Notes: generated by a model not told the origin, from the letters alone. A stretch of 64,000 nt of DNA from Polytrichum commune (GCA_950295325.1 OX485808.1:19860527-19924526), one strand, 5' to 3'; shown: positions 23,300-36,097, numbered from the stretch's first letter. Program-made: numbers and translations.

Positions 23300-23715
23300 C
23301 TTGCACCATGTGGCAATGAAAGTGACAATGAGTGTTATGTGGGTATTTTTGGGTTTCTTATTCCTATTCTTCAACTTTTACCAAATGGATTTGCACAACA
23401 AGACTTGTGTTGTTTTAGCAAAACCATGATGACATATTAGCCAAAACCATGTTGAAAATCAGGATACTCCTTATTTGATTATGGTTATCAAAAGTGCATG
23501 TGTGTTGATTCTTCATATAAATATATAGGTACTCCCAATTGTGTTCACTATTGAGTGTGGAATAATTAATAAATTTTTGAACATGTCGTCCAATCTTGTT
23601 AAAATATGTGCCTTTATGTTGTTTGTTCTTTGATCAATACCAATCCACACACCAATCAAATATAGATGTCCGAGTAAGAAAAGTAACTGAATAACACCCA
23701 CATACCTCATATTGA
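23300..23715 (+). repeat. Dispersed repeat family C with its upstream block F
   Basis: About 23320-23430 (block F) matches 60985-61075 and, inverted, 45283-45440. About 23525-23715 is the family C core ('ttcactattgagtgtgga', 'cgtccaatcttgtt', 'aagaaaagtaactgaata'). F and C are adjacent here and at 61 kb, so they belong to one longer element. Confidence 0.6.
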
Positions 23716-25513
23716 AGTGGTAGTAATGGCAAGAATAGGAGTTATGAATGACCCCAATAAGATATGTGGTACAATGCTCAAACTACAAACACCAATATTA
23801 TTGATAACGAAATTAAGAGGGCCAATGCGTTCATTTAAAGAGAAAGAGTATCTTTATTATAATATTTTGCATCTTTGTGTCCATATTAAAACTTGAAAGT
23901 TCATATTGTTGATTCGCAATTGCTAACCAAATGGTACCATGACAGATTTCGTCCAACAACCGAAGTGGAATGTAGAGTTGGAAGTGCCCACAATACACCT
24001 ATAGATCTTATCACTTACATTGAGAGTTTTCTTTCCCCTTGTTGCAATCGTTTCTAGAGCACCAACGCAACAAATAAAATTGCATGACGAATTGAAGTCT
24101 ATCGAATTTCATTACCATCATACGAGTCTCATATAGGATTAGAATGAAGAGTCCACCCTCGGGATCATAAACAAGCTACATGAGCATGTTGACAAATCCA
24201 AATGAGAAATATGAGAGAGTTAAAATTGTTATTTGTGTACTAAAATGAATTTCTCATAAGTCCTAAAATATTGCTTGTATTCAAATAGAGCAAACCATTT
24301 TCCTCCTTTCCCTCAAGCCTTGAGATAAGGAGCAAAGTTGTTTATAAGTAAAACTAGACACATTTTGAAAAACCTGACATTTTAGTTACTTCAACTCTAT
24401 GTGCAATATACTTTACAGGGGCTTTATAGTACATATGTGCAATCTCAATTATTATTTGAATATATTGATAAGAAAATATGATGTAAAAATATTCTATGTT
24501 TTTTTAATTTTATATATATAATCAAAACAAGTATTTTAGTATCTCATAATGAACTCTACATATTGTACCAAAGGATCCTACTACACCATTTCGCATTTGC
24601 AACTCTAAACGAGGGGGGGACTAGACCTTGATCCATATTTACTTGAATATTAGTGTGGATAACCATATGAAATTATGTGTTGTTGTGATTTTTGGGTTTA
24701 TCGAGAATATCATTATTTGTACCAAGTAAGTTATTTTCTAATCTTCACCTGTGTACCAATTATTTATGCTAAATTGGTCAAATTGATACTCTTGGGTAAT
24801 TTTCTAGTAACCGGCAACTCCATATTCCAAATGTTAACTGACTCTATTTGGACAAATTGGTGTAGCTTTCCAACTAGCAAGCTACGCATCAATAGTCAAA
24901 ATCGTCTTTGAAGTTGAAGGTGCCTAGAACATGGTTGACTACTTGAGAGACTTGAGTTAATGTTATGGTCAATGAACAATTGATGTGCTCACCTCTAATT
25001 ACTAGAAAATTACCCAACACCAAATCCGCTTTTGTTCCAAAAAAATTTGTATTTCATTCAAAATCAACCTCATTTTTGCCCAACTTTTATCCAAAACTAC
25101 TCATGTACTAGAACCAACACTTCACCCAATTCCACACCCTAAAATCTATAGGTACGAACAAACCTAAGTATGTTGTACACAAACTCAACTTTGGCTCCCA
25201 TTGTCAGCCGATTCAAATCAAAAAACAAAATGATGAAGTGTTCAAAGCAAGGGTCCAAGTAATCAATTGCATAAATGTGAAACTAAGAAGTGAAAAGGGT
25301 TTAGGTTTTCTAAAATAGGAAATGTCAAAGTGGTTAGGGTTACAATACTCGCTTTTGTTCGCCACCATTCTTCCAACATTTGACATCTATGTGTGCATTG
25401 CATAGTTGAGAATGTTGTGAGATTTCTTGTGCATTGTGTATCCTTGGTTCGATAGTACGTGAGGTGCAATTTGTAGAATCGTGTGTAGTTGTATGCCTCC
25501 ATTGTCTCAAGAA
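23716..25513. other. No gene recognised; possible left flank of the Tc1 element
   Basis: AT-rich sequence. The terminal inverted repeat of the Tc1-type element should lie in its last part, but I could not match one with the right flank. Confidence 0.4.
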
Positions 25514-26487
25514 TAGAAGCACCAAGCTTTGGTGCAACTTAGAAGTGGTGTTTCTACTCGCAAAGTTGCCGCTTTAGTGGGCATGAGCCAATCTTCTATA
25601 GTGCATTTAAGGAAGGATGTAGGGGGCGAGATTAAGAGACAAAGAGGAGGCCGTCCAAAGCTTCTTGCAGACCGAGAGAAGAGGCGTTGTATCACTCTCG
25701 TTATTGAAGGTCGACTTGAAATTGCATTTGCGACAACAAAAACAAGGTCGATTTGAAACATATAAATTGTTGCATGACATCACTGTGAGGCGTGCTTTGA
25801 GAGAGGTTGGATTGGGCGCACAAGTGCAGCAAAGAAAGCCATTTCTGAGTCGTAAACATGTTCTTGCACACTTGAGGTTTGCTCAAAGGTATAACGATTG
25901 GATCATTGATGATTGGAAATGTGTGATTTTTAATAACGAGACAAAGATAAATAGGTTCAACTCAGATGGTAGGTCATGATGTTGGATTGGAGATGAAGAA
26001 CGTGTTGGACCTCAACATGTCCATTAGACCGTAAAGTATGGTGGTGGGTCAGTGATGATTTGGGGATGCATGACAACTTTTGGGCGGGAAGCATGGTACG
26101 GAATTGAAGGTAGGATGGATAGACATCTATACAAATTTATTTTAGAAAGTTTCTTGTGGTCCACTATACAAAAGTACAATATGGATCCAAGTAGGTTGGT
26201 CTTTCAACATGACAATGATCCCAAGCACACGAGCAACATTGTGCAAAATGGTTGACATCGCAACTGTTTCACCTCCTTCAATGGCATGCACAATCTCCGG
26301 ATTTGATTCCCATTGAACACTTCTCAAATGGCGCTTGAACGAATTTACGACACCTCCAAGAGGTATTCAAGAAGTGTGGGAGCGTGTGTGTTCAATCAAT
26401 CCTAATTTTAATGAACATGATTGCATGGCACTTTATGAGAGCATGCCACAGAGAATTGACAATGTGTTGAAGAGTAAGGGTTACTAG
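25514..26487 (+). pseudogene. Tc1-type DD34E transposase, broken
   Basis: From a region after the stop at 25514 the frame gives VQLRSGVSTRKVAALVGMSQ and SSIVHL, a helix-turn-helix, then RQRGGRPKLL, the GRP AT-hook-like linker of Tc1 transposases. A frameshift near 25740 leads to ITVRRALREVGLGAQV, RKPFLSRKHVLAHLRFAQRY and DDWKCVIFNNETKINRFNSD. Here the first catalytic Asp (normally FSDES) has become Asn (near 25936). Stops follow at about 25977 and 26022. GGGSVMIWGCM and LVFQHDNDPKHTS (second Asp at 26211) are intact. A frameshift near 26250 puts QSPDLIPIEH (Glu at 26315) in another frame. The C-terminus, to VLKSKGY, ends at 26487. Clearly inactive. About 320 residues in all, close to family length. 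Confidence 0.85.
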
Positions 26488-27708
26488 ACCAATTACTAAA
26501 GATTTTGCAGACAACTTGAACAAAACTAAGTATATGTATATAGTTTCTCATTTGTCTTTGCAACATACTTTCTTACTATCAATGCAATGTGAAAGTTTGC
26601 ATACATGTGCATAAGTTTGTGTAATATCATATCCAATTTTCAAATCTGAAAAAAAACATGCGAATGCTAGTGATTGTTTGTTGAAGATGAGTTTGTTCAA
26701 AGTGTACTCAACTTTATTCACAACTGTATATGTTTGAAGGTTGGTGGGCTCATGTGCCCCTCCTCCTTCCAATTAGATCTCAAAAATGTCAAGTGAAACT
26801 TACTAGTGTTTGAAGCTTTCTGAAGAGGACCTGGGCCACTAGTAACCACCAATTTGGTTCTAATCCTCCACACAATCTCAATGTCTGCCACTCAAAACTC
26901 TTAATCTTCAAAAGAGGCAAGGCAACAAAGCTTGAGATGTCCAAATCCAAAACCCTAGCAATAAAAGTGAAGATTCCTATGTGAAACCCTAGCCCCGGTC
27001 TCATATTGTTGATGGTATCACCTGATACCCTCTGATACCCACTTTACATTCTAGATCCACCTTTATCCTATTGACATGATCTTAAACATATTGTATTGTT
27101 CCCCACTTATAGTAGTTAGAAGATTTCTCTATTCCCCTTCATTATCTAACATCAATTTCTTTTTTAAATTGTAACATATTTATACACGGGCCATTTCAAA
27201 TCTTTTGTTGATGGAAGTAGTGGATTTTTTTAATGTTTTTGAGAAAAAAATCATTTTCTTCCTTTAGCATAGTTTACAAGATCTAAAGTAAGTGCCCCAC
27301 ACCCCCCCCCCCTTCTCCCCTTTCTCTCGACACAAAAAGACAGCTTAGGTATGTTATGACTCTAGGTCTAGGAGGTGCGTATATGTGCAGGTGTTGGAAG
27401 GGGATAAGTTAAGGTAAGTAAATCTGAAACCAACACATGACTTAGAATCAACACCTAGAAAGCATCTATAATAAATACTTGTTGATTACAAAAATGTATG
27501 CTTTTTAAAAATATCTCATGAGTGTGAGGTTTTAGATGGCCTATAACCAAAACTAGAACCCTAATTAGTTCTTATACAAAATTTCTTATGTGTTTTGTAG
27601 TGCGTTGGAATTTTCTTAACCTTGCAAAAGTAAATATGTAAAAATTGACATTTCTAGTAACATGTATTATGCTCAAAGCTTATTAATATGTCAGTTTTAG
27701 GCATACTT
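26488..27708. other. No gene recognised
   Basis: Presumably the right flank of the Tc1 element, then unassigned AT-rich sequence with a run of 11 C at 27302-27312. Confidence 0.45.
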
Positions 27709-27963
27709 GGGGGCGTTTTAGATGGGGTTCCACGGTCCAAAAAACATTGGGACCAATTTGAAGCAAATTGAACCTTTGACGCGGACCCTACCTTTCATCT
27801 TGGGTCTCCAAAACATGAGCTCTTCTTTGAACTTCATTTCTTGGATCATATCATTAGTGGTTCCCTCCAAAATAATGCCATGTAGGAGACACCTAATCTA
27901 AATGCATTCAGTCCAATTTACACCGCTTGACCCTCTCCCTTGGACCCCATCTAAAAGCACCCC
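27709..27963. mobile_element. Small TIR element, about 255 bp
   Basis: GGGGCGTTTTAGATGGGGTT at the left is mirrored at the right by ACCCCATCTAAAAGCACCCC, an inverted repeat of about 22 bp with small differences. No frame inside. I could not fix the target duplication, so the superfamily stays open. Confidence 0.7.
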
Positions 27964-29295
27964 TCACCTTAGTACACTATACCTTAAGACTTTCACGGTG
28001 AGCTAAATTAACGGCACTCTAAGAGATACCAAAGAGATGAGGGGTACCTAGCTATTCTAAAGAATACCGAATGACATCTACAACAAAGGCTCTTCCACTT
28101 GCTCCTTTGAGCTTCTAGAACCTCTAAGTTACTTAGTACATAGCTACAGAAGTCACATGCCACGGTTGACAAGAATGCAATACTTACTAGAAGCTAGTTT
28201 TCTAGGTCAATTCTTGCGACTCCATAATGCTAATGAAGTGTTATTATCTTCCTTATTATGGCGGACTTCGATGTGCCAACTATTTTGACAAAGGAAACTA
28301 AACTTTAGTTGATATCGGCGAAGCTTTGGACGGGATTTCCTAACATGTTGTCGGTTGAACACTTTTATGTGAAGATTCTTTTTCCTAATCATTTCTTTGG
28401 GGTGGGGGGAGGGGGAGATATAAACGTATGAGAAAATGAGATTTGTTTTGATGTGAAACATGGAAGTCGGAATGCAATCATCATCACTTTTACCCACTAC
28501 GAGCTATGCATGAGGGAATATACTATATTCTATGTCTTTACATCTTAGAGAATTTTAAGTAAATCCCAAAAATGGAAATTCAAAGAAATGTTTGATATTG
28601 AGAATATGCCAAAATGAAATTATTTAAGTACAATAACCTAGTGAAGCATACCAACTCAAACCAAAATTCATTCTTAGTTTCAAAAACACAAAGGTTGTAA
28701 ACTCCCCTCATCCCCTCTCCCCTTCCATCCCCTCAAACTTCAACTTCCTACTATAATAATGTTAGATACCCATGCTTGCTCTCTATAGTAATCTTATGCA
28801 CACTTCCATGTGGAGGATGGGTCTTCTTCCTCCTCCTCCTTACATTTAGCGGATATTGTTAACTTGGCCAACACGTGAAGGTGTGCCCTTATTCTTGAAT
28901 AACATGTATAAATAGTTACAAATTTTAGGGAGTATTTTGGACGTAGTCTTGTGGGGTTAGAATACCATCACATTACCCCCTTTCTATTGGGAACTTTGTC
29001 ATCACAACATAAGGAATTTACAAAGAATCCATATTAGGTGATGACATGCCTTACAATAAGCCCAAAGAGTGCAGCAAAAACTCGATACCGGACTCAATAA
29101 GGGCATCGCTAAGTAAGTCCCAAGTCTCCAGCTCTTGACATGTATTTCAATAGACCACTTTGGTATGTTGGGGGCATTCTCTTAAATGAAATGTGGTTGT
29201 ATCACTGTATTAAGCAACATAATATGCCATTCCTAGTGCATTCCAATCACAAGGCCCCCTTTGGCTCCCACCCAAACATTACTACGTTTAAACCC
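27964..29295. other. No gene recognised
   Basis: AT-rich sequence. The 96-residue minus-strand frame at 28207-28497 has no recognised domain. Confidence 0.5.
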
Positions 29296-30669
29296 AGGGG
29301 TGCACTTTTTGTAACATTTATAAGTATATGTGAGTGCACAAAAATGGTATTAAAATGAACTTTGTCATATTATGTATACATGTTTTATACAAATTATAGC
29401 TCGTAATTATGTGCATGTATTAAGAACCTCTACAAAGTATGCAAGATTTGTGTTTGTATGATAATATCACTGGACTTTATGGGATAGGTTTTCCATATTG
29501 GATAAAACTAAAACGAATGAATCTCTCATTTCCTTATCTCATCCATACATGTATGGAAGAGGCAATATTAGGGTTTTGGAAGGGGTCATTGAGTTGAGAA
29601 TGAGACCACATCGTGCTTAGGGTTGCAAGAGGAATGGGCCACGCTTCTTTGTGGTTTTGGGGTTTAGAAGGTAGGTCTTGTTGCAAAGGCCAATAGAAAA
29701 GGTTGTTGAAATTATGAAGGTGCTCAAAACTCCTCCTTTCCTCATTTGTTTCATGTGTTACACATAGCCCTTACCTCCTTACGGGTGCTCTCCTCATTAA
29801 TGGTTTGTGTATTGGTTTGTGGAAGCAACAATAAGTGTGTGCATATAAATTCTTCCATCAATCAAATTCTTGATTTTTGATAGAGAACATAATGCTTGCC
29901 TTGACTCCGAATCAAGTTGTGGATATTATGAAAGCATGCATGTTAGACAATAACTAACAAGTGGAATATAATGGTCAAGTGGTTTATTTCTTGTCCAAGG
30001 AACTTTGAGTTTTGATTATTATTAGAACTACAAGATGCATGCAAGGAAAGTCAAGACAAGAACACACTTGAACCTTGAATCCTCATAAATGTGTTAGACC
30101 AAAAAAATTAGCTCCAGTTAAGGTTTGGTTTGTTGGGAGGGTTTATAAGATGTGTGAAGAATTTGGTAATCGTTGGGTGGAGTATAGGGGTCCAATTGAC
30201 TTGATGAATCATCCATCAAACATGAACATTAGTTTATGTTGGTATCAAAAAGGGCAACAACAAGTGGACTTTACAATCTCAATAATCATTTCATTAAAAA
30301 AACTTCATGTGATCTTATTGATCTTTTAAAACAATAATTGCATTAGCTTCTACTATATTATAGACTTAGATGCTTAAGAGTTACATCCGGGGGATGAAAA
30401 GTCTTCAATGACTTTATGATGAAGGCTAGGGTTTTCCATTTTACATATGATAGGGGTGGATTGTTACTCAAAAGTATATTTGTATAGTTATGTTAATGAC
30501 TATATATGAATGTAATTATTTTTTATGTATACATATTATCACTTGAATTTTTATCATTGAAATTATACATGTATTGCTTGATTGTACCAAAAAAACACTT
30601 GTATACAAGGGGTTTAGAGTATTTTGAGAACACATGTGGTTCTTAGGTTTTAATGGAAGTTGCACCCCC
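29296..30669 (+). mobile_element. Dispersed element, copy 2, about 1.37 kb
   Basis: The ends AGGGGTGCACTT and TGCACCCCCAT form a short inverted repeat. The three blocks shared with 1113-2423 lie at about 29296-29480, 30340-30520 and 30540-30669. TTTAAA occurs just outside both ends but not directly adjacent. The middle (29480-30340) is absent from copy 1. It contains an 84-residue frame (30075-30329, with PIDLMNHPSNMNISLCWYQK) that I do not recognise. Confidence 0.55.
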
Positions 30670-31324
30670 ATGCATTTAAATGAAATTTCCAACATTGTAG
30701 CTTTGGATTTCCATCCCAACGATGACTTTAAATGGGTGAGGACAACTAGTCCGAATTATACTTTAATTTGTTATAATTCCATTCCAAATAAGTCTTACTA
30801 GCCTAAATTGGGGTCTTTGACCACAATTTAAGGGTCATTTCAACCACAAACAAAAAATTCCCAAATTATACAATGTTCTCTTGTGTTTTTGCTCTCCCCC
30901 ATGTTAGGTGTCACAAAACTTTACCCATAGAAATATGGTAAATTGGTTGCATGATGAACCCCTATTGACAACTTTTAGGAGAAGTAAAAAATGTGTTTCA
31001 TGATGTACTATCCTTCAAGGATCCTTTATAACTTATGTTCAATGAAATGAGGTTGATGTTAAGGCAACAAAGCCAAAAGACTTATGGGAGAATTGTAGCC
31101 ACATGTGATGGCCCTTTAATTTTGGCCCCACTGGGTCGGCGTTGGCGTTGACCTAGCCGGCCGGTGCTCAATTACACATGGGGTCCAACATGCTACCATG
31201 CTACCATGCATTGTTGAGACCTTTCATATTTTTTTGATTAGAGAAAAAAATTGGTCAACCAAACTTGGGTCCAACCCAACTATCAGTTTGCCTTTGCAAA
31301 ATGAAGATGGCTCGGGTTGCACAT

Positions 31325-31366
31325 TGTTCCTTGTGTAAGGGTACCCAACATAGAACATTAGGGTGT
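31325..31366 (+). other. CCHC zinc-knuckle-like coding scrap
   Basis: The frame reads CSLCKGTQHRTLGC, exactly Cys-x2-Cys-x4-His-x4-Cys, the spacing of retroelement Gag and MULE transposase knuckles. The surrounding 98-residue frame (31265-31561) shows no other domain, so this is either a transposon remnant or chance. Confidence 0.3.
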
Positions 31367-31392
31367 TGCACAATGTGCAACACCCTAATGTT
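31354..31392. repeat. Perfect 39-bp palindrome
   Basis: Two 19-bp arms (AACATTAGGGTGTTGCACA and its exact complement) separated by a single A. It overlaps the end of the CCHC motif. Confidence 0.9.
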
Positions 31393-33055
31393 GAGCAATG
31401 TTATGAAAAATGATAATACAAAACATATATTGACATTTTGGAGGGTATGTCAAGGGGAAATAATCTTTGTGTACCCAAGTTATTACTTGAATCATTATTT
31501 GTTTTACACCATAGTGATACTAAATCAATTTTTGCCTAGGTCAAAGGTTGTTGCATGTTAAATAGACCCAAATGGTATTGGGAAAAAAAAAAAAAAACAA
31601 ACAAACAAACAAACACCCATACCCTACTAATATCAAAAAGAAAACTGTGAAATACTCATACATGCATGGTGTCCAAGAAAAAATTAAACAACATCATACC
31701 AAAAATGATCTCATCCCGTTTCACCAACATAGGTACCAATTGATTTCATATAAAATGAATTTCAAAACACTATTCAACGTTCACTACATGCTAGGTGGGG
31801 CCAAGAATAAGTCGTATACTATTTGGAACTATACCTTACTTATTCTCTCTTACCATCAGATGCAACATGATAAGCTCGGGTGAAAATTTGTCACTGGTAT
31901 CATTATAATGAAATGGTTGATATCAGCTAAATGATGTTGTTATGTTCTCATAATGGACATAAATTCTTTGATAAACGGATATAGAATTTAATACACTTGA
32001 CTATTTGTATCTCATCCCATGAACTCCACGCATGATTATGAGTTGGAACTTGACAATATAGATGACGTGAACATAAGAGAAGACCCAAAGGAAAGTGATA
32101 ACGATGTTTGATCTACATATTCACTTTGTACAATCATGTCGCAAAAGCATAGAAGGGTTAACACATGGTTAGACTCTTGGTGTATTTGGAGGGGCCCCTT
32201 CCAACGGGGTGGACATGCTTTCAAATGACTTTATGGTTATAGCATGCGAAAGAACTCCCGTAATATACACGTGTATGGATCAACTTGGGTCAACGAAGCG
32301 ACGGGATGTATGCAAATTGTGGGCGGCTTTAGCATGTCACAAGAGGGGCAAGGACGGATTTGGGGATGCTACACCCCCTTACAAACTTAAGTTACCAAGT
32401 ACACCTCATTTTTTTAATCCCAACTATAGTAACTTAGAGGGCTCTTTGTGGCTAGGCAATTGGTACATGACTTAGAGAGATAGCATCTATGTAATAATCT
32501 ACTCAGCATATCATGTGCGAATTATCCAAAATTAGCCTCCAGGTCCTACCAAAGATTAATTTTGAAATAAAGGAGGTTGTATTTATTTGTGTGAAGTGAC
32601 TAGGTATAGGAATACAAGTATTGAGTAGTTTGAAGTCCTTTTTTCCAATTCGAACATCAAGTTGATATTAGTTTCTATCTTATTGAGGTCACTACACTTC
32701 ATTACTTTAGGGAATTAGCTTTTTGACATCATTTTGATGAACATCCAAACTATTACAATGTCATCCTTTGTAACGTCACACTCTCTCTTATATCCCGAAA
32801 CCTTAAGGAATGGATGTGCTCAATTTAAATCTCCCTCCTTGTTGTCACATTTCCCTCTCTTATATCGCAGCCAACCTCTAGGACCCTCAACATACTATAG
32901 GGATTTAAACTTATCGTCGATGCAACCATAAGGAGTGGTTACATACGAGCTTATGTTTCATCATTCATCAATTGAAAACAATATGCATCAATTATAGTTG
33001 AATTTTTACTTTCAAAGTTAAACTCGTCACTATAATGTATACCATTGGGCTCTCT

Positions 33056-34097
33056 TGGAAGAAAAAGGAAGATGAATTCACAGAAATGCAAACTCAATTC
33101 ACGGGGAGGTCACTCCATTGTCAAGTTGAAAACCACATGCGAATAAAAAAAATCTACTTTTTCTAAGTTGCATCAACAAAATGGGTCAAACTTTTATCAA
33201 AAAAAATTAGGAGTACATATACATGGTATCTATTACATAGTAAAAATTGATAACCAAATTTAATAATTTGTTTTTTCTAGAAAACATACCGTTTCTAACT
33301 AGAATGACGCAGAATTGAACTAATAAAATTACTAGAAAAAATGGAGATGACTAAAAATATTAAAAAAATATCAATGGATATGTATATATAGAAAAAATAT
33401 CATAATTTTTAAAATTATCTATGGCATATAATATAGGGGTAGCAAACTTTGTTCGCACGTGGTTTTCAACTTGACAATGGAGTGACCTCCCCGTGACTCA
33501 ATTTCATGATTTCACAAACCAATTTAGCACTATGTTCCACCAATTTCAATGGAATCACACACCAAGTTTACCATGTAGTTAACCAATTTAACTTCGAATT
33601 TCAACCAATTTCACTACATGTTGTGAACAATTTCATGATTTGGTACCCACCTTCACAATTCCACAAAATCAATTTCATGAACTATACAACTTTATTTCAC
33701 AAACAACAATACATCATGTATAAGATTCTTCTGATCGGTCTCCACAACTAGCCCATCGTCAAGGCTCTGCTTCCGCATAAACACGTAACAAATAGGAGCC
33801 AATGAACAGTGAGAAGGCAAAGAATGCAAAACAAGGTGGCAAGAAGTTGAGAATATGAAGACCACAGAGTGCGAAATTGGTTCGGAAGATTCATGAAGTT
33901 GGTAGAGGCAAGTTCACTATCATGATATTGAGGTGTGCCACATGTCAAGTCGGTCTAGAAGAGTCATGAACTAATTTAGAATGTTCATGAAATTGGTAGA
34001 CCACTATACAAACATTGCTTGGAAGGTTCGTGAACTAGCTTACACCCTTCATGAACTTGAGTTTGCAATTCTATGAAGTCATCTTATTAGAGGAGTA
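33056..34097 (+). mobile_element. Deleted derivative of the DD34E transposon, split by a MITE
   Basis: The left end, near 33056-33099, reads 'aagatgaattcac' and 'gcaaactcaatt'. After the inserted MITE it resumes at 33496 with 'actcaatttcatgatttcac'. It follows the left part of 17366-17660 to about 33760 ('atacatcatgtataagatt'), then jumps to sequence matching 19370-19700, and ends TTAGAGGAGTA. The transposase core is missing. Total own length is about 640 bp. Confidence 0.8.
33100..33495. mobile_element. hAT-like MITE, 396 bp, with 8-bp target duplication
   Basis: Both ends carry CACGGGGAGGTCACTCCATT, continuing as an inverted repeat of 44 bp with a single mismatch. ACTCAATT stands directly on both sides (33092-33099 and 33496-33503). 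Removing the element and one copy restores the sequence of the host transposon as seen at 17394-17420. An 8-bp duplication and a CA start fit hAT. The interior is AT-rich with no frame. Confidence 0.9.
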
Positions 34098-34453
34098 TGT
34101 GTTTACCTGGAATCCTCTAGCCTTGACGTAGAGCTAGTTGTGGGGAGCAATTAGGAGAATCTTATACATGATGTACATTTCTTTGTGAAATATAGTTATA
34201 TAGTTCATGAAATTGATTTTGTGGAGTTGTGAAAATGGGTACCAAGTCATAAAATTGTTTACAACATGTAGTGAATATGGGCACCAAAATACAACATGTA
34301 GTAAAATTGGTTAAAAGTTCAAGTTGATTGGTTATCTATATGGTAAACTTGGTTCATGATTCCAGTGAAATTGGTAGAACCCATCGCTAAAATACATTCT
34401 AAAATCATGAAATTGAGTTTGCACTTTTGTGAATTCTTCTTACCAAAGGAGTA
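34098..34453 (-). mobile_element. Half copy of the DD34E transposon abutting the previous one
   Basis: Inverted relative to 17366-17660: from the transposase C-terminus ('gtggggagcaattaggagaa') out to the end 'cttaccaaaggagta'. Its inner edge (34098-34135) matches 38498-38520. It touches the outer end of the copy at 33056-34097 without spacer, so the pair looks like one rearranged insertion. Confidence 0.75.
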
Positions 34454-36094
34454 ATATTGACATTATACTGATGTTTTGGTATAGGATTGATAGAATATAG
34501 ATTTGGAATATTAACCCACAATAATTCATGTTTGTGTAAAATACATGGCTTTCATATTCCTAATTTAGAGTGTACAATATGTGGGCTAAAAATTGCGTGG
34601 GTCAAGACAACTTATATTGACCAAAATTATCATGATATGACAAAATTATTGTGGGTCATGATAATAGGCGGAAGGTGTACATATAGTTGGGTTCGGAAAA
34701 AAAATGTGAGGCTAGGGCATGTCCTGGCATGTTTACAGACGACCACCACTTTCTAAATTCCTTTAGTGGTTGAGAAATGAATGGTGGTTTCACTTCTCTT
34801 TACACAAGATCACCAAAAATAAGACTGACCATGTCAAAGAACGGATGAGAAAATGACACGGAATCCTACATGTCCAGAATCATATATTGTTTGGTGGGCA
34901 CCCAACCTTTGCGATTAGACAACCCAATTTTGTTGTCAAGGGGTGGGAGACCCATTTTGTATGACATATTACTAGTAGCATCTATTTTAAACACACTTTA
35001 TTTTGTAAAAACGTTTTTAATGAATTTAGATTTGGACCGCTAACCATGACCACAAGAAATCTTAAATCATTTTTTTTTCTACAGTCCTTGGTCACATGTG
35101 TAAAACGCTCTAAGATGGTTTGGGATTCACTTAAGGTAGCTAACCCATTCCCAACTACCACCCCATTTTCACAGGTTAGGCCAACCTATTTTTGTGCACC
35201 ACAATATCAATCTATGATCATATGCTAACATGTCATGCTCAAAATCCAACTTAGCCAACTATCAATGGCTAATAGCCCACCCACACTTATCGGTGTGGAC
35301 CACCAATGAATGGTTTCTACCAACATTGGTTACACCCAATGGCTATCACTAGGCAAATTGGAGCTAAAAGTGACCCATGTTAGGAGCCATTTATTGGTCA
35401 CCCACACTAGTAAGTGTGGGCATCCTATAAGTTGACAACTAGGTTTAAGTTGCAAGCATATTTAAGTGCCACAATTATCAAGTATGGAAATCAAGTGTTA
35501 TTGATTTTGTAAGCGATTGGCAATCGGAAAGAGGGTAGTTTATATCACGTTTATACGTCAAAGAGAATATCCACTCAAAAATTTCATAATAATTTGATTA
35601 TTATGAGATTTTTTGAAAAAACAAAAAAAACAATCTCTACATGAAGGATTTCTTCTATGATCATACCCAGACTACATATATGCTAAATTGCTAAACTGGT
35701 CAAGAACGGGTTGGCTACCTTAATCTCATGCAAAAACTTGGAAGTTTCAAGGTTGTTGATGTTAAGTATGAAATCAATGCATTTCTCTTTGTTAGAGATC
35801 TTGACCGGGAATGCCTCGTGGAGAATCCTTTTTTAACATAGAGCTCACTTAGACTCCACCAAACCCAATAAAGGAGGTGATTGGCCTCCCCATGTGCTTT
35901 ACATGGCCTCTGCTTGGAGCTTTGATGAGGGATTTGAACCAAAGTTACACATCAACTTTCCCACAAGTTCCTGGAGGATTTGGGCAAACTAACCATACAC
36001 TCGTTCTTTGTTGGGTGTTTAAACCCTTGCCTCCAAGGAACCAATGTACGGGTCGGTTCGCCCCAGTCCTCCCAAAGGGCAAGGTTGAGCTTAC
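34454..36094. other. No gene recognised; one small foldback
   Basis: Unassigned apart from the foldback at 35280-35420. A tRNA-like box B (GGTTCAAATCC on the minus strand, about 35931-35941) has no convincing box A. Confidence 0.45.
35280..35420. repeat. Foldback element, about 140 bp
   Basis: CCCACACTTATCGGTGTGG and the next 15 bp are mirrored at the right end with a few mismatches, giving arms of about 34 bp. No clear target duplication. Confidence 0.65.
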
Positions 36095-36097
36095 TTA

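Larger units (their letters stand above)
30670..33055. other. No intact gene; CCHC motif and perfect palindrome inside
   Basis: Unassigned except for the zinc-knuckle-like frame and palindrome annotated separately. An A-rich run passing into (AAAC)n lies at about 31581-31613. Confidence 0.5.

Noticed and set aside
35925-35945. Box B-like GGTTCAAATCC on the minus strand
   Set aside because: No box A at the right distance and no homologous copy in the window.
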